From UBA3478 sp965662045 (GTDB lineage: Bacteria; Bacteroidota; Bacteroidia; Flavobacteriales; Flavobacteriaceae): 64,000 nucleotides of DNA. Position 1 is the stretch's first letter, and each line of letters begins with the position of its first letter. Of this stretch, positions 15,837-26,268 are shown piece after piece. The position numbers and the translations under genes were made by a program. The notes below the pieces were generated by a model. It ran no database searches. It was not told the origin of the DNA and saw only the letters and a list, made by a program, of their open reading frames with translations. The stretch covers positions 1-64,000 of the forward strand of contig CBFIGE010000007.1 in assembly GCA_965662045.1 (NCBI GenBank), in the 5' to 3' direction.

Positions 15837-17516
15837 ATGGAATTGAATAAATACAGTAAGAATGTTACTCAAGATCCCACGCAACCGGCTGCCCAAGCTA
15901 TGCTGTATGCTTTAGGTCTAAGTGAAAGTGATTTAAAAAAGCCTTTTATAGGTATCGGAAGTACGGGATATCAAGGAAACCCTTGTAATATGCATTTGAA
16001 TGACCTTGCGACTCTTGCAAAAGAAAGTATAGACCAACAAGATCTTGTTGGATTGATTTTTAATTCTATAGGTGTTAGTGATGGTATTTCTATGGGAACT
16101 CTAGGAATGAGATATTCCTTGCCATCTCGAGATATTATAGCAGATTCTATGGAAACTGTAGTGCAGGCAATGAATTATGATGGTTTAATCACTGTAGTCG
16201 GATGTGATAAAAATATGCCGGGAGCTCTGATGGGTATGCTACGCTTAAATCGACCTTCTGTATTGGTTTATGGAGGAACGATTGCTCCAGGATGTGTTGG
16301 TGACAAAAAACTTGATGTAGTCTCTGCTTTTGAAGCTTGGGGTGAAAAAGTTGCAGGATCTATCAACGAAGATCAGTACAAGGAAGTTATAAAGAATGCC
16401 TGTCCTGGTCCTGGTGCTTGTGGAGGAATGTATACGGCTAATACCATGTCTTCGGCTATAGAAGCTATGGGAATGAGCCTGCCTTATAGTTCTTCAAATC
16501 CTGCTGCTGACCAATCCAAAGAAAAAGAATGTGACGCCATAGGAGCGGCTATCCGAAATTTAATTGAAAAGGATTTGAAGCCCCTTGATATTGTAACTAA
16601 AAGTTCACTTCTCAACGCTTTAAAACTTATTACTGTTTTAGGAGGCTCTACAAATGCTGTGCTCCATATGCTCGCTATTGCACGGGCAGCACAAATTGAT
16701 TTAACTATTGATGATATTCAACAGATTTCAGATACAACACCCTTTTTGGCAGATTTAAAACCTAGCGGTAAGTATGTGATGGAAGATTTGCATAAAGTAG
16801 GTGGCGTTCCTGCTGTGATGAAATATATGTTAGATCACGATATGATTGATGGTAGCTGTCTTACTGTTACAGGTAAAACGATTGCTGAAAACTTGAAGGA
16901 TGTGAAAGCGCTCAAAGAGGATCAAGAAGTCATTCATTCGATTGATAATCCCATTAAAGAGACAGGACATATTAGAATATTGTACGGTAACCTTGCCACA
17001 GATGGTGCTGTGGCTAAAATTACAGGAAAAGAAGGGCTCAGATTCCAAGGTAAGGCCATTGTATTTGACAGTGAGTTTGAGGCAAATCAAGGAATTAAAG
17101 AGGGTCTAGTACAATCTGGGAACGTAGTCGTTATTCGCTTCGTAGGACCCAAAGGAGGGCCCGGTATGCCAGAGATGTTAAAACCGACTTCTGCTATAAT
17201 GGGAGCTGGTTTAGGTAAAGAAGTAGCTCTGATTACGGATGGGCGATTTTCTGGAGGAACACATGGTTTTGTTGTTGGGCATATTACGCCTGAAGCCCAA
17301 GAGGGTGGTGTTTTGGCATTAGTTCAGAACAACGACGAAATAAGTATAGACGCTGAAACAAATACCATTGAACTTCTTGTTGATGAGGATGAAATAGCCC
17401 AGAGAAAATCAGTTTGGGTTAAGCCTGAACTTAAAGTTCAACACGGAAGTTTATTCAAATACGCAAATATTGTATCGTCTGCATCTAAAGGATGTGTGAC
17501 GGATGAATTCAATTAA
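15837..17516 (+). CDS. ilvD: Dihydroxy-acid dehydratase
   Basis: Iron-sulfur enzyme that dehydrates 2,3-dihydroxy-3-methyl(iso)valerate to the 2-oxoacid precursors of Ile and Val. Cluster-binding and signature segments are visible: VVGCDKNMPGALMG, then CPGPGACGGMYTANTMS, and a C-terminal TDGRFSGGTHGFVVGHI. The 559-residue length is normal. It heads the five-gene ilv cluster, followed after 17 bp by ilvB. The ATG at 15837 is favoured over an out-of-frame ATG 8 bp earlier. Confidence 0.96.
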   Translation: MELNKYSKNVTQDPTQPAAQAMLYALGLSESDLKKPFIGIGSTGYQGNPCNMHLNDLATLAKESIDQQDLVGLIFNSIGVSDGISMGTLGMRYSLPSRDIIADSMETVVQAMNYDGLITVVGCDKNMPGALMGMLRLNRPSVLVYGGTIAPGCVGDKKLDVVSAFEAWGEKVAGSINEDQYKEVIKNACPGPGACGGMYTANTMSSAIEAMGMSLPYSSSNPAADQSKEKECDAIGAAIRNLIEKDLKPLDIVTKSSLLNALKLITVLGGSTNAVLHMLAIARAAQIDLTIDDIQQISDTTPFLADLKPSGKYVMEDLHKVGGVPAVMKYMLDHDMIDGSCLTVTGKTIAENLKDVKALKEDQEVIHSIDNPIKETGHIRILYGNLATDGAVAKITGKEGLRFQGKAIVFDSEFEANQGIKEGLVQSGNVVVIRFVGPKGGPGMPEMLKPTSAIMGAGLGKEVALITDGRFSGGTHGFVVGHITPEAQEGGVLALVQNNDEISIDAETNTIELLVDEDEIAQRKSVWVKPELKVQHGSLFKYANIVSSASKGCVTDEFN

Positions 17517-17533
17517 TGATTAAATAAAAAAAC

Positions 17534-19237
17534 ATGCCTTTAATTGAAAAGAAAAATATAACTGGAGCTGAAGCCATCATCCATTGTTTGTTGGCTGAAT
17601 CGGTGGATTTAGTTTATGGATATCCTGGTGGTGCGATCATGCCCGTTTACGATGAATTTTATAAGTTTTCAGATAAACTAACGCACATCTTGGCAAGACA
17701 TGAGCAAGGTGCAATTCACGCGGCTCAAGGATATGCAAGATCAAGTGGTAAGGTAGGGGTGGCCATTGCCACTTCTGGGCCTGGGGCAACTAATTTGGTA
17801 ACAGGTATTGCTGATGCACAAATTGATTCGACTCCTGTAGTTTGTATTACCGGTCAGGTTCCACGTCATTTGTTAGGTACAGATGCATTCCAAGAGACAG
17901 ACATTGTTGGTATTTCGACTCCTGTGACCAAATGGAATTACCAAATCACAGAAGCTGCTGAAATTCCTGAAATTATTTCAAAGGCTTTTTACATTGCACG
18001 TTCTGGACGTCCTGGACCTGTTTTAATTGACATTACAAAGAATGCTCAGTTTGATCGTTTTGATTTGGCTTATGAACCTTGTACGGAAATTAGATCTTAT
18101 AAACCAGTACCTGCAGTTGATTCTCAGCAGCTCAAGGATGCTGCGGCGATTATCAATGCTGCCAAAAAACCAATGATCGTTTGGGGACAAGGGGTCATCT
18201 TAGGTGAAGCTGAAGAAGAATTTAAAACTTTGGTTGAAAAATCAGGAATACCTGCCGCATGGACAGTTCTCGGACTCTCAGCACTGCCTACTGCACATCC
18301 TCTAAATGTTGGTATGGTTGGAATGCATGGTAACTACGGACCTAATGTGCTTACCAATGAATGCGATGTTTTCATTGCTATAGGTATGCGCTTTGATGAC
18401 AGGGTAACTGGAAATTTAGCGACCTATGCAAAACAAGCAAAAGTGATACACTTTGACATCGATCCTTCAGAAATTAACAAAAATGTGACTGCTGATGTAG
18501 CTGTTTTAGGAGATGCAAAGGAAACACTAGCTAAGATTCTTCCGCTTATTGAACCAAAATCGCACATTGAGTGGTTGTCGGAGTTTGAGAAAAAATACGA
18601 GATAGAAAAAAATGAAATCATCGAGAATGCCATAAGACCAACAAAAGAAGGTTTAACCATGGGAGAGGTGATTGAAGGAATAAATAAAGCTACCAAGGAT
18701 GATGCAATCATTGTCACTGATGTTGGTCAGCATCAAATGAAGGCCTGTCGTTATGCTAAGTTTACTAGAAGTAAAAGTAATATCACTTCTGGAGGGCTTG
18801 GAACTATGGGCTTTTGTTTACCAGCAGCTATTGGCGCTAAAATGGGAGCTCCAGATCGAGAAGTTGTAGCGGTGATAGGCGATGGAGGCTTTCAAATGAC
18901 ACTTCAAGAATTGGGTCTAATTTTTCAGCACCAGGTTCCTGTTAAAATTGTCGTTTTAAACAATAATTTCTTGGGTATGGTGAGACAATGGCAACAACTT
19001 TTTTTTGAAAAACGATACGCTTCGACGGAGATGACAAATCCAGATTTCGTAAAAATTGCTGAAGGTTATCAACTTAAGGCAAAGCGAGTTAATAATCGAA
19101 AAAATTTACAATCGACTATCGATGAAATGATAAAGAGTAAAGAACCTTACTTTCTCGAAGTCGTTGTAGAGCAAGAAGAAAATGTTTTTCCAATGGTTCC
19201 ATCAGGAGCTTCTGTTTCAGATATAAGATTAAAATAG
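17534..19237 (+). CDS. ilvB: Acetolactate synthase, catalytic subunit
   Basis: ThDP-dependent enzyme that condenses pyruvate with pyruvate or 2-oxobutyrate, the committed step to Val/Leu and Ile. The N-terminal region carries the catalytic-Glu neighbourhood YGYPGGAIMPVYDE and HEQGAIHAAQGYAR. The C-terminal ThDP motif is GDGGFQMTLQELG...NNNFLG. The length of 567 residues is normal. Its regulatory subunit ilvN follows after 4 bp, as usual for this heteromer. Confidence 0.96.
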   Translation: MPLIEKKNITGAEAIIHCLLAESVDLVYGYPGGAIMPVYDEFYKFSDKLTHILARHEQGAIHAAQGYARSSGKVGVAIATSGPGATNLVTGIADAQIDSTPVVCITGQVPRHLLGTDAFQETDIVGISTPVTKWNYQITEAAEIPEIISKAFYIARSGRPGPVLIDITKNAQFDRFDLAYEPCTEIRSYKPVPAVDSQQLKDAAAIINAAKKPMIVWGQGVILGEAEEEFKTLVEKSGIPAAWTVLGLSALPTAHPLNVGMVGMHGNYGPNVLTNECDVFIAIGMRFDDRVTGNLATYAKQAKVIHFDIDPSEINKNVTADVAVLGDAKETLAKILPLIEPKSHIEWLSEFEKKYEIEKNEIIENAIRPTKEGLTMGEVIEGINKATKDDAIIVTDVGQHQMKACRYAKFTRSKSNITSGGLGTMGFCLPAAIGAKMGAPDREVVAVIGDGGFQMTLQELGLIFQHQVPVKIVVLNNNFLGMVRQWQQLFFEKRYASTEMTNPDFVKIAEGYQLKAKRVNNRKNLQSTIDEMIKSKEPYFLEVVVEQEENVFPMVPSGASVSDIRLK

Positions 19238-19241
19238 TACG

Positions 19242-19772
19242 ATGGGAGAAGAACAAAAATGGTACACTATTACCATCTATTCAGAAAATACAGTGGGATT
19301 ACTCAACAGAATCTCTGGTATCTTTCTAAAGAGGCACATCAATATTGAGAGTTTTACGGCTTCAAAGTCAGAGATTGACAATGTCACTAAATTTGTAATC
19401 GTCGTTTGTTCAGACGAATCACAAATAGTGAAAATTACCAAACAGATTGAGAAGCAGATCGATGTCATTAAAGCTTTTTATCACACTGATGAAGAAACTA
19501 TTTTTCAAGAATCAGCGCTTTTCAAAATCAAGTCAAACTTGTTGTTTGATGAGCGGCACATCCAAAATATAATTAAAGACAGTAACGCTCAGATTGTGAC
19601 GGTTTCTAGAGACTTCTTTGTTTTGTCAAAGACAGGAAGAAGGCCTGAAATTGATGCGATGTACGATGCTTTAAAAGATTACGGCATTAGCCAATTTGTT
19701 CGTTCAGGACGAATAGCAGTGACCAAAGATTCACTAATGATTAGTAAACTATTAAACCAACTTCAAGAATAA
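19242..19772 (+). CDS. ilvN: Acetolactate synthase, small regulatory subunit
   Basis: A 176-residue ACT-domain partner of IlvB that confers valine feedback control. The N-terminal ACT domain reads YTITIYSENTVGLLNRISG with the typical R-x-x-N-I-E-S-F sequence just after (R-H-I-N-I-E-S-F). A C-terminal ALS_ss_C domain includes F-V-R-S-G-R-I-A. Placed 4 bp after ilvB and 9 bp before ilvC. Confidence 0.93.
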   Translation: MGEEQKWYTITIYSENTVGLLNRISGIFLKRHINIESFTASKSEIDNVTKFVIVVCSDESQIVKITKQIEKQIDVIKAFYHTDEETIFQESALFKIKSNLLFDERHIQNIIKDSNAQIVTVSRDFFVLSKTGRRPEIDAMYDALKDYGISQFVRSGRIAVTKDSLMISKLLNQLQE

Positions 19773-19781
19773 TAAAAACAA

Positions 19782-21257
19782 ATGGCAAATTATTTCAATA
19801 CTCTAAGTTTAAGGGAACAATTAAAGCAACTCGGTCAGTGCCGATTTATGGAGTCTAATGAATTTTCAGACGGTGTAGAGGCACTTGTTGGAAAGAAAAT
19901 CGTTATCGTTGGATGTGGAGCACAAGGTCTTAATCAAGGTTTGAACATGCGTGATTCCGGATTGTCTATTTCCTATGCTCTTCGCCAACAAGCGATAGAC
20001 GAGAAGCGAGCGTCCTTTATGAACGCATCAGAAAACAACTTTGAAGTAGGTACTTTTGAAACATTGATACCACAAGCGGATTTAGTAATAAATCTCACTC
20101 CGGATAAACAGCATACTAAAGTAGTTCAAACTGTTATGCCTTTAATGAAAAAGGGAGCTACTCTTTCTTACTCACACGGTTTTAACATAGTTGAAGAAGG
20201 TATGCAAATTAGAGAGGATTTGACAGTAATCATGGTAGCCCCTAAAAGTCCAGGGTCTGAGGTGAGAGAAGAATACAAACGAGGCTTTGGAGTTCCTACT
20301 CTTATTGCAGTGCATCCAGAGAATGATCCAGAGCAAAAGGGTATGCCCCAAGCAAAAGCTTATGCGGTGGCTACAGGAGGACATAAAGCAGGAGTTTTAC
20401 AATCCTCTTTTGTTGCTGAAGTAAAGTCAGATTTGATGGGAGAACAGACCATCTTGTGTGGGTTACTTCAAACAGGTTCTATCCTTTGCTTTGACAAAAT
20501 GATTGAAAAGGGAATGGATGCCAATGAAGCGGCTCGCCTTATTCAATATGGATGGGAGACTATTACGGAAGGCTTAAAAATTGGAGGAATTACCAATATG
20601 ATGGATCGTTTATCAAATCCTTCAAAAATTAAGGCCTTTGAATTGGCTGAAGAATTAAAAGAAATTATGCGTCCTTTATTTCAAAAGCATATGGATGATA
20701 TCATGACAGGTCATTTTTCTAAAACAATGATGGAAGACTGGGCTAATGATGATATCAATTTGTTGACATGGAGAAAACAGACTGGAGAGACTGCTTTTGA
20801 AAAGACAGAAGCAAACGATGAACAGTGGAGTGAACAAGAGTATTATGACAGAGGTGTTTTGATGGTCGCCTTCGTGAAGTCTGGAGTTGAATTGGCTTAC
20901 GAAACAATGCAAGAAGCTGGAATTATTGAGGAATCGGCCTATTACGAATCCCTTCATGAAACGCCCTTAATTGCAAATACAATTGCCAGAAAGAAACTAT
21001 TTGAAATGAACCGAGTTATTTCAGACACTGCTGAATACGGATGCTATTTATTTGACCATGCTTGTAAACCACTTTTGACAGATTTTATGAAAGACATTGA
21101 TTTGGATGTTATTGGTCACAAGTTCGACGATAAGATAAAAAGTGAGATTGATAATGCTGAACTAGTAAGTATTAATAAAGAAATAAGATCACATAGCATA
21201 GAAGAGGTTGGTGAGCGATTGAGAACATCAATGACTTCAATGAAATCTATATTATAA
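19782..21257 (+). CDS. ilvC: Ketol-acid reductoisomerase, class II (long form)
   Basis: NADPH-dependent isomeroreductase, third enzyme of Ile/Val synthesis. At 491 residues it is the long, two-knot class II type seen in Escherichia coli and plants rather than the 330-residue class I type. The Rossmann motif GCGAQGLNQGLNMRDSG is followed by a SYALRQQ stretch, matching the E. coli type in the cofactor loop. The second half repeats the knotted domain. It lies between ilvN and ilvA with gaps of 9 and 8 bp. Confidence 0.95.
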   Translation: MANYFNTLSLREQLKQLGQCRFMESNEFSDGVEALVGKKIVIVGCGAQGLNQGLNMRDSGLSISYALRQQAIDEKRASFMNASENNFEVGTFETLIPQADLVINLTPDKQHTKVVQTVMPLMKKGATLSYSHGFNIVEEGMQIREDLTVIMVAPKSPGSEVREEYKRGFGVPTLIAVHPENDPEQKGMPQAKAYAVATGGHKAGVLQSSFVAEVKSDLMGEQTILCGLLQTGSILCFDKMIEKGMDANEAARLIQYGWETITEGLKIGGITNMMDRLSNPSKIKAFELAEELKEIMRPLFQKHMDDIMTGHFSKTMMEDWANDDINLLTWRKQTGETAFEKTEANDEQWSEQEYYDRGVLMVAFVKSGVELAYETMQEAGIIEESAYYESLHETPLIANTIARKKLFEMNRVISDTAEYGCYLFDHACKPLLTDFMKDIDLDVIGHKFDDKIKSEIDNAELVSINKEIRSHSIEEVGERLRTSMTSMKSIL

Positions 21258-21265
21258 AGACTAAT

Positions 21266-22525
21266 ATGCCTGCTACTATTGCGACTGTACATATTGATTC
21301 TATTCGAAAGGCTGCAAATAAGTTAAAAAATGTTGCTTTAAGGACTCCTTTGCAACCTAATCAAAGACTTTCTGATTTATTTGACTGTGACATCTACTTG
21401 AAAAGAGAAGATTTACAAATTGTTAGAAGTTATAAGATTAGGGGTGCTTACAATAAAATTTCAAGTTTGTCTAAGGAGGAATTGACAAAAGGAATTGTAT
21501 GCGCAAGTGCTGGTAATCATGCTCAAGGTGTAGCATATGCTTGTAAAACACTAAATGTTAAAGGCAGAATATATATGCCCAACGTCACGCCAAAACAAAA
21601 AATTGATCAAACTAAATTTTTTGGTCAGGACTGTATACAGGTTGAGTTGGTAGGTGATACCTATGATGATTCATATGAAGCTGCACAGCAGTATTCACAT
21701 GATAAAGGTTCAACTTTTGTACATCCTTTCGATGATCTTCAAACTATTGCTGGTCAGGCTACGGTGGGACTTGAAATTGTTGAGGATGGCCCAAAGGAGA
21801 TCGATTACATCATTGTAGCTATCGGAGGAGGAGGCCTGGCCTCCGGAGTTTTGTCTGCGCTAGCGCACTTATCTCCAAACACAAAATTAATAGGAGTTGA
21901 GCCTGCCGGAGCTCCCGCAATGTTGCAATCAATTCGTCAAGGAGAATTAGTAACGCTCAAAGAGGTAGATACTTTTGTGGACGGAGCCGCTGTGCGCAGA
22001 GTAGGTACTAATACCTTTGATATATGTAACGAGGGACTACACAAGGTTTTAACTGTTCCAGAAAATCACATATGTCAAACTATTTTAGATCTCTACAACA
22101 GGGATGCTATTGTGGCGGAACCAGCAGGTGCAATGGCGATTACTGCCTTGCAATATCTGAAAGATGAACTCAAGAACAAAAAAGTTGTGTGTTTAGTTGG
22201 AGGGGGTAATAACGATATTGTAAGAATGGCTGAAATCAAAGAGAGAGCTCTCTTATTCAATCAAGTGAAGCATTATTTTATTGTTCGTTTCCCTCAACGT
22301 CCGGGCGCTTTGAGAGAATTTGTGGCTCAGATTTTAGGACCTGACGACGACATCACACATTTTGAATTTTCAAAAAAATCAAATCGAGAAAAAGCACCAG
22401 CTATCGTTGGTGTTGAACTTGCCTCGCCCGAAGATTTACAGCCCTTAATTGATCGTATGAAAAAGGGTAATTTCTTTGGCGAATACATTAATGATAAACC
22501 AGATTTATTTCAATATTTAATATAA
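21266..22525 (+). CDS. ilvA: Threonine ammonia-lyase
   Basis: PLP enzyme that deaminates threonine to 2-oxobutyrate, which feeds isoleucine synthesis. The PLP lysine lies in R-S-Y-K-I-R-G-A-Y, the substrate loop is SAGNHAQG and the phosphate loop is GGGGLASG. A single C-terminal ACT-like regulatory domain (R-F-P-Q-R-P-G-A-L-R-E-F) makes this the short 419-residue form. It closes the biosynthetic part of the operon; the aldehyde dehydrogenase gene follows after one base. Confidence 0.94.
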   Translation: MPATIATVHIDSIRKAANKLKNVALRTPLQPNQRLSDLFDCDIYLKREDLQIVRSYKIRGAYNKISSLSKEELTKGIVCASAGNHAQGVAYACKTLNVKGRIYMPNVTPKQKIDQTKFFGQDCIQVELVGDTYDDSYEAAQQYSHDKGSTFVHPFDDLQTIAGQATVGLEIVEDGPKEIDYIIVAIGGGGLASGVLSALAHLSPNTKLIGVEPAGAPAMLQSIRQGELVTLKEVDTFVDGAAVRRVGTNTFDICNEGLHKVLTVPENHICQTILDLYNRDAIVAEPAGAMAITALQYLKDELKNKKVVCLVGGGNNDIVRMAEIKERALLFNQVKHYFIVRFPQRPGALREFVAQILGPDDDITHFEFSKKSNREKAPAIVGVELASPEDLQPLIDRMKKGNFFGEYINDKPDLFQYLI

Positions 22526-22526
22526 T

Positions 22527-24104
22527 ATGAAGATTCCAGAAAACTATCGTTTAGACCAACCAATAAATCATAAACATTATTTAGTCAACGGAGAGTTAAT
22601 TGAATGGAAAGGAGCAATTTCTGAGGTGTATTCACCTATATCAGTTACTTCTTCCTATCAAAAAACATTATTAGGAAGTATTCCAGATTTAGGAGAAGAA
22701 GAAGCCTTAAATGCCCTTGATGCGGCTTCGAATGCCTTTGACAACGGTCAAGGGGATTGGCCAACTATGAAAGTAAAAGACCGAATCTCTTGTATGGAGC
22801 AATTTGTGGAAAAAATGCTCACCAAAAGGGAAGAAGTAGTTAAGTTACTGATGTGGGAGATTGCAAAAAATAAACCAGACGCCTACAAAGAATTTGACAG
22901 AACAGTCGATTATATACATGATACTATTGAAGAGTATAAGAAAATAGATCGTACTTCAGCTAAGTTTGAAAAATTTTCTGGCGTATATGCCCATGTTAGA
23001 CGAGGTCCTTTAGGAGTTGTACTTTGTTTAGGCCCCTATAATTATCCATTAAATGAAACTTTTGCCCTATTAATTCCTGCGCTCATAATGGGTAATACGG
23101 CGATTTTTAAACCAGCCAAACACGGAGTTTTATTAATTACACCACTATTAGAAGCTTTTAAAGATAGTTTTCCAAAAGGAGTTGTAAATATTATGTTTGG
23201 ACGCGGAAGAAAAATTGCAGCGCCAATCATGAAAACCGGACGTATTGATGTTTTAGCCCTAATTGGGCATAGTAGTTCAGCTAATTCATTACAAGAACTT
23301 CACCCTAAGAGTAATCGCCTTAGAACGGTTTACGGTTTAGAAGCTAAAAATCCAGCTATTATTTTACCAGATGCAGATTTAGACCAAACTGTTAAGGAAT
23401 GTATCTCAGGAACACTAAGTTATAACGGTCAGCGTTGTACCGCGCTTAAAGTTCTTTACGTACATGACGATATAAAAGATGCATTCTTGTCTAAATTCAG
23501 TGCAGCTGTTGATGCTTTAAAATTTGGAAACCCCTGGGATGATGGAGTCCAATTAACTCCATTACCAGAGCCGAACAAAACCAATTACATCAAAGATTTA
23601 ATCGATGACGCGAGTTCTAAAGGAGCTGAAATTGTTAATGCTAGAGGTGGCGAAATGATGGATAATTTTATATGGCCAGCGGTGATGTATCCTGTTTCAC
23701 ATGACACGAAATTATATCAAGAAGAGCAATTTGGTCCTATCATTCCAGTAATTTCTTTTTCTGATATTGACAAGCCTTTAAATGATATGGCGGAGTCAAA
23801 TTACGGTCAACAAGTGAGTCTATTTGGTAATGATGTTGCTACGCTATCTTCTTTAATTGATATTTTGGCTAATTTGGTATGTAGAGTTAATTTGAACTCT
23901 TCTTGCCAGAGAGGTCCTGATGTTTACCCATTTACGGGAAGAAAGGACTCGGGACAAGCTACATTAAGCGTGCATGACGCCCTTAGATCATTTTCGATAA
24001 GAACTTTTGTCGCTTTTAAGGATAATGAGATGAATAATCAAACCATTGAAAATCTTTTAGCGGCTAAGCAAAGTAATTTCTTGAGTACAGATTATATTCT
24101 TTAA
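22527..24104 (+). CDS. GAPN-like NADP-dependent aldehyde dehydrogenase
   Basis: A 525-residue aldehyde dehydrogenase most like non-phosphorylating glyceraldehyde-3-phosphate dehydrogenase. That enzyme oxidises glyceraldehyde-3-phosphate directly to 3-phosphoglycerate and makes NADPH. The cofactor region G-P-Y-N-Y-P-L-N-E, the general-base glutamate in GLEAKNPAI and the catalytic cysteine in YNGQRCTALKVLYVH are all present; NGQRCTA is the form found in GAPN relatives. It starts one base after ilvA, so it is almost certainly cotranscribed with the ilv genes. Ile/Val synthesis consumes NADPH at IlvC, and local NADPH supply is a possible reason for the linkage (inference). Its stop interlocks with that of convergent recG (4-bp overlap). 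Confidence 0.85.
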   Translation: MKIPENYRLDQPINHKHYLVNGELIEWKGAISEVYSPISVTSSYQKTLLGSIPDLGEEEALNALDAASNAFDNGQGDWPTMKVKDRISCMEQFVEKMLTKREEVVKLLMWEIAKNKPDAYKEFDRTVDYIHDTIEEYKKIDRTSAKFEKFSGVYAHVRRGPLGVVLCLGPYNYPLNETFALLIPALIMGNTAIFKPAKHGVLLITPLLEAFKDSFPKGVVNIMFGRGRKIAAPIMKTGRIDVLALIGHSSSANSLQELHPKSNRLRTVYGLEAKNPAIILPDADLDQTVKECISGTLSYNGQRCTALKVLYVHDDIKDAFLSKFSAAVDALKFGNPWDDGVQLTPLPEPNKTNYIKDLIDDASSKGAEIVNARGGEMMDNFIWPAVMYPVSHDTKLYQEEQFGPIIPVISFSDIDKPLNDMAESNYGQQVSLFGNDVATLSSLIDILANLVCRVNLNSSCQRGPDVYPFTGRKDSGQATLSVHDALRSFSIRTFVAFKDNEMNNQTIENLLAAKQSNFLSTDYIL

Positions 24105-26209
24105 CTGATGTAGGACCAAAACGCTTTGTCATTCATAATTTGAACCAATGTGTTTTTTATAATCTTGTTTTTTTCAAATAGAAGTAATTCGTCTTCTCGT
24201 AAAATATCTTCGGCTTTTTTTCGAGCTAAGTGAAGTATTTGTGAATCTTTAACGAGGTCGCTGACTTTTAAATTTAAGGCACCGCTTTGTTGAGTTCCCA
24301 TTAAATCACCTGGACCTCTTAGGTTTAAATCTATTTCTGCTAGTTTAAAACCATCATTGGTTTGGACCATGCTTTCAATTCGTTGTTTGGAATCATCAGA
24401 AATTTTGTCTGAGGTCATCAATATACAATGACTTTGATAAGCACCTCTTCCAACTCGGCCCCTTAATTGATGCAGTTGAGAGAGGCCAAAGCGCTCTGCA
24501 CTTTCAATGACCATAATACTGGCATTTGGAATGTTTACACCTACTTCTATAACTGTAGTGGCTACCATAATCTGTGTATTATTTTTAATAAATCGCTGCA
24601 TCTCAAATTCCTTATCTTCTGATTTCATTTGTCCATGAACTATAGAAATTTGATAATCTGGCATCGGAAAATCTCTACTTAAGGCATGGTAGCCATCCAT
24701 TAAATCTTTATAATCTAACTTTTCGGATTCCTTAATTAAGGGATAAACAAAATAAACTTGCCTTCCTTTTTCGATTTCGTTTTTTACAAATTTCACCACT
24801 TTTAGGCGAGAAGTATCTGTTCGATGGGCTGTTGAAATTGGTTTTCTTCCTGGGGGTAATTCGTCAATTACAGATAAATCTAAATCTCCGTAATAACTCA
24901 TAGCTAATGTCCTAGGGATAGGAGTTGCGGTCATTACCAAAACATGTGGTGGAAGTTTGGATTTTTTCCACAACTTGGATCGTTGAGCAACTCCAAAACG
25001 ATGTTGTTCATCAATAATTGCCAAGCCTAAATTTTTAAAGACAACCTTATCTTCTATTAAAGCGTGGGTTCCGATTAAGATTTGTAAACTTCCATTCTCA
25101 AGTTCATCATGCAGTATTTCACGATTTTTTTTCTTTGTAGATCCGGTGAGGATTTTAATATTGATTTCAAGAGGTTGAAGTAACTCAGATATTGAATTGT
25201 AGTGTTGTTTAGCCAAAATTTCTGTGGGTGCCATTATACAGCATTGATATCCATTGTCAATCGCGATAAGGGATGATAGTACTGCAACCATAGTTTTTCC
25301 AGAACCGACATCACCTTGCAGAAGTCTGTTCATTTGAACTCCTGAACCCAAATCTTTACGAATTTCTTTTAACACCTTTTTTTGGGCTCCTGTGAGCTCA
25401 AATGGAAGATATTGTTTATAGAATGTATTGAAATAAGTATCTATTTTAGAAAATTCGAATCCTTTAATATTTTTTATTCTCAGTTGTTTTTTCTCTAACA
25501 ATTGTAATTGTAGATAAAAGAGCTCCTCAAATTTTAAACTAAACTGAGCTCTTTGTAAATTTTCAAAAGAGGATGGAAAATGAAGTTCTTGTAAACTCTT
25601 TCTTTTTTCTGACCATCCAAACTCATCTCTCAAATGTAATGGAAGAGCCTCATGAATGTGTTTTCCAAATAGCTCAAAAGCTTCTTTGATAATTTGCCTT
25701 AGAAAGACAGATGAAACTCCAGCCTTTTGACACTTTTCGGTTGATGGGTATATAGGGAGTATTCCATTTACCCCTTTTCGTTTGAATGTACTTAATGATT
25801 CTATTTCTGGATGTACAATAGACAACGTGCCCCCAAACGCGTTTAGTTTTCCGTATACAACAAAGGGTTCGTTTGGTTTGAGTTTTTTTTGCATATAACT
25901 TATGCCCTTGAACCAAACCAATTCTAAATTCCCTGTCTCATCGCTAAAAGTAGCCTTAAGACGCTCGCCTGAAGCACTTCGGATTTTTTGAAAATCCGTG
26001 ACTTCTCCAATAATTTGAACCTCAGCGTTGCTTTCCGCTAGGGTGTTTATTTTATAAAATTTTCGGCGATCGACATATCGATTGGGGATGAAGTGAAATA
26101 AATCAGTAATGCTATGTATATTTAAATCTGATTTTAAAACCTCAATTCTGTATCCTCCTAAACCTTTTAATTTTATATGGTGTGAATCAAGATTGATTTT
26201 TAAATTCAT
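24101..26209 (-). CDS. recG: ATP-dependent DNA helicase RecG
   Basis: Remodels stalled replication forks and Holliday junctions. An N-terminal wedge/OB domain is followed by superfamily 2 helicase motifs: GDVGSGKT (Walker A), DEQHRFGVAQR, TATPIPRT, ATTVIEVGVNIPNAS, and the C-terminal Q-L-H-Q-L-R-G-R-V-G-R-G. The 702-residue length is normal. It is convergent with the aldehyde dehydrogenase gene with a 4-bp interlocked stop, and divergent from the patatin-like gene with 59 bp between starts. Confidence 0.96.
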   Translation of the reverse strand: MNLKINLDSHHIKLKGLGGYRIEVLKSDLNIHSITDLFHFIPNRYVDRRKFYKINTLAESNAEVQIIGEVTDFQKIRSASGERLKATFSDETGNLELVWFKGISYMQKKLKPNEPFVVYGKLNAFGGTLSIVHPEIESLSTFKRKGVNGILPIYPSTEKCQKAGVSSVFLRQIIKEAFELFGKHIHEALPLHLRDEFGWSEKRKSLQELHFPSSFENLQRAQFSLKFEELFYLQLQLLEKKQLRIKNIKGFEFSKIDTYFNTFYKQYLPFELTGAQKKVLKEIRKDLGSGVQMNRLLQGDVGSGKTMVAVLSSLIAIDNGYQCCIMAPTEILAKQHYNSISELLQPLEINIKILTGSTKKKNREILHDELENGSLQILIGTHALIEDKVVFKNLGLAIIDEQHRFGVAQRSKLWKKSKLPPHVLVMTATPIPRTLAMSYYGDLDLSVIDELPPGRKPISTAHRTDTSRLKVVKFVKNEIEKGRQVYFVYPLIKESEKLDYKDLMDGYHALSRDFPMPDYQISIVHGQMKSEDKEFEMQRFIKNNTQIMVATTVIEVGVNIPNASIMVIESAERFGLSQLHQLRGRVGRGAYQSHCILMTSDKISDDSKQRIESMVQTNDGFKLAEIDLNLRGPGDLMGTQQSGALNLKVSDLVKDSQILHLARKKAEDILREDELLLFEKNKIIKNTLVQIMNDKAFWSYIS

Positions 26210-26268
26210 TTAAGCCTATTATATATGTCTTTTGAATATTTTAAATCGTCCTTAATATACTATTTTTT

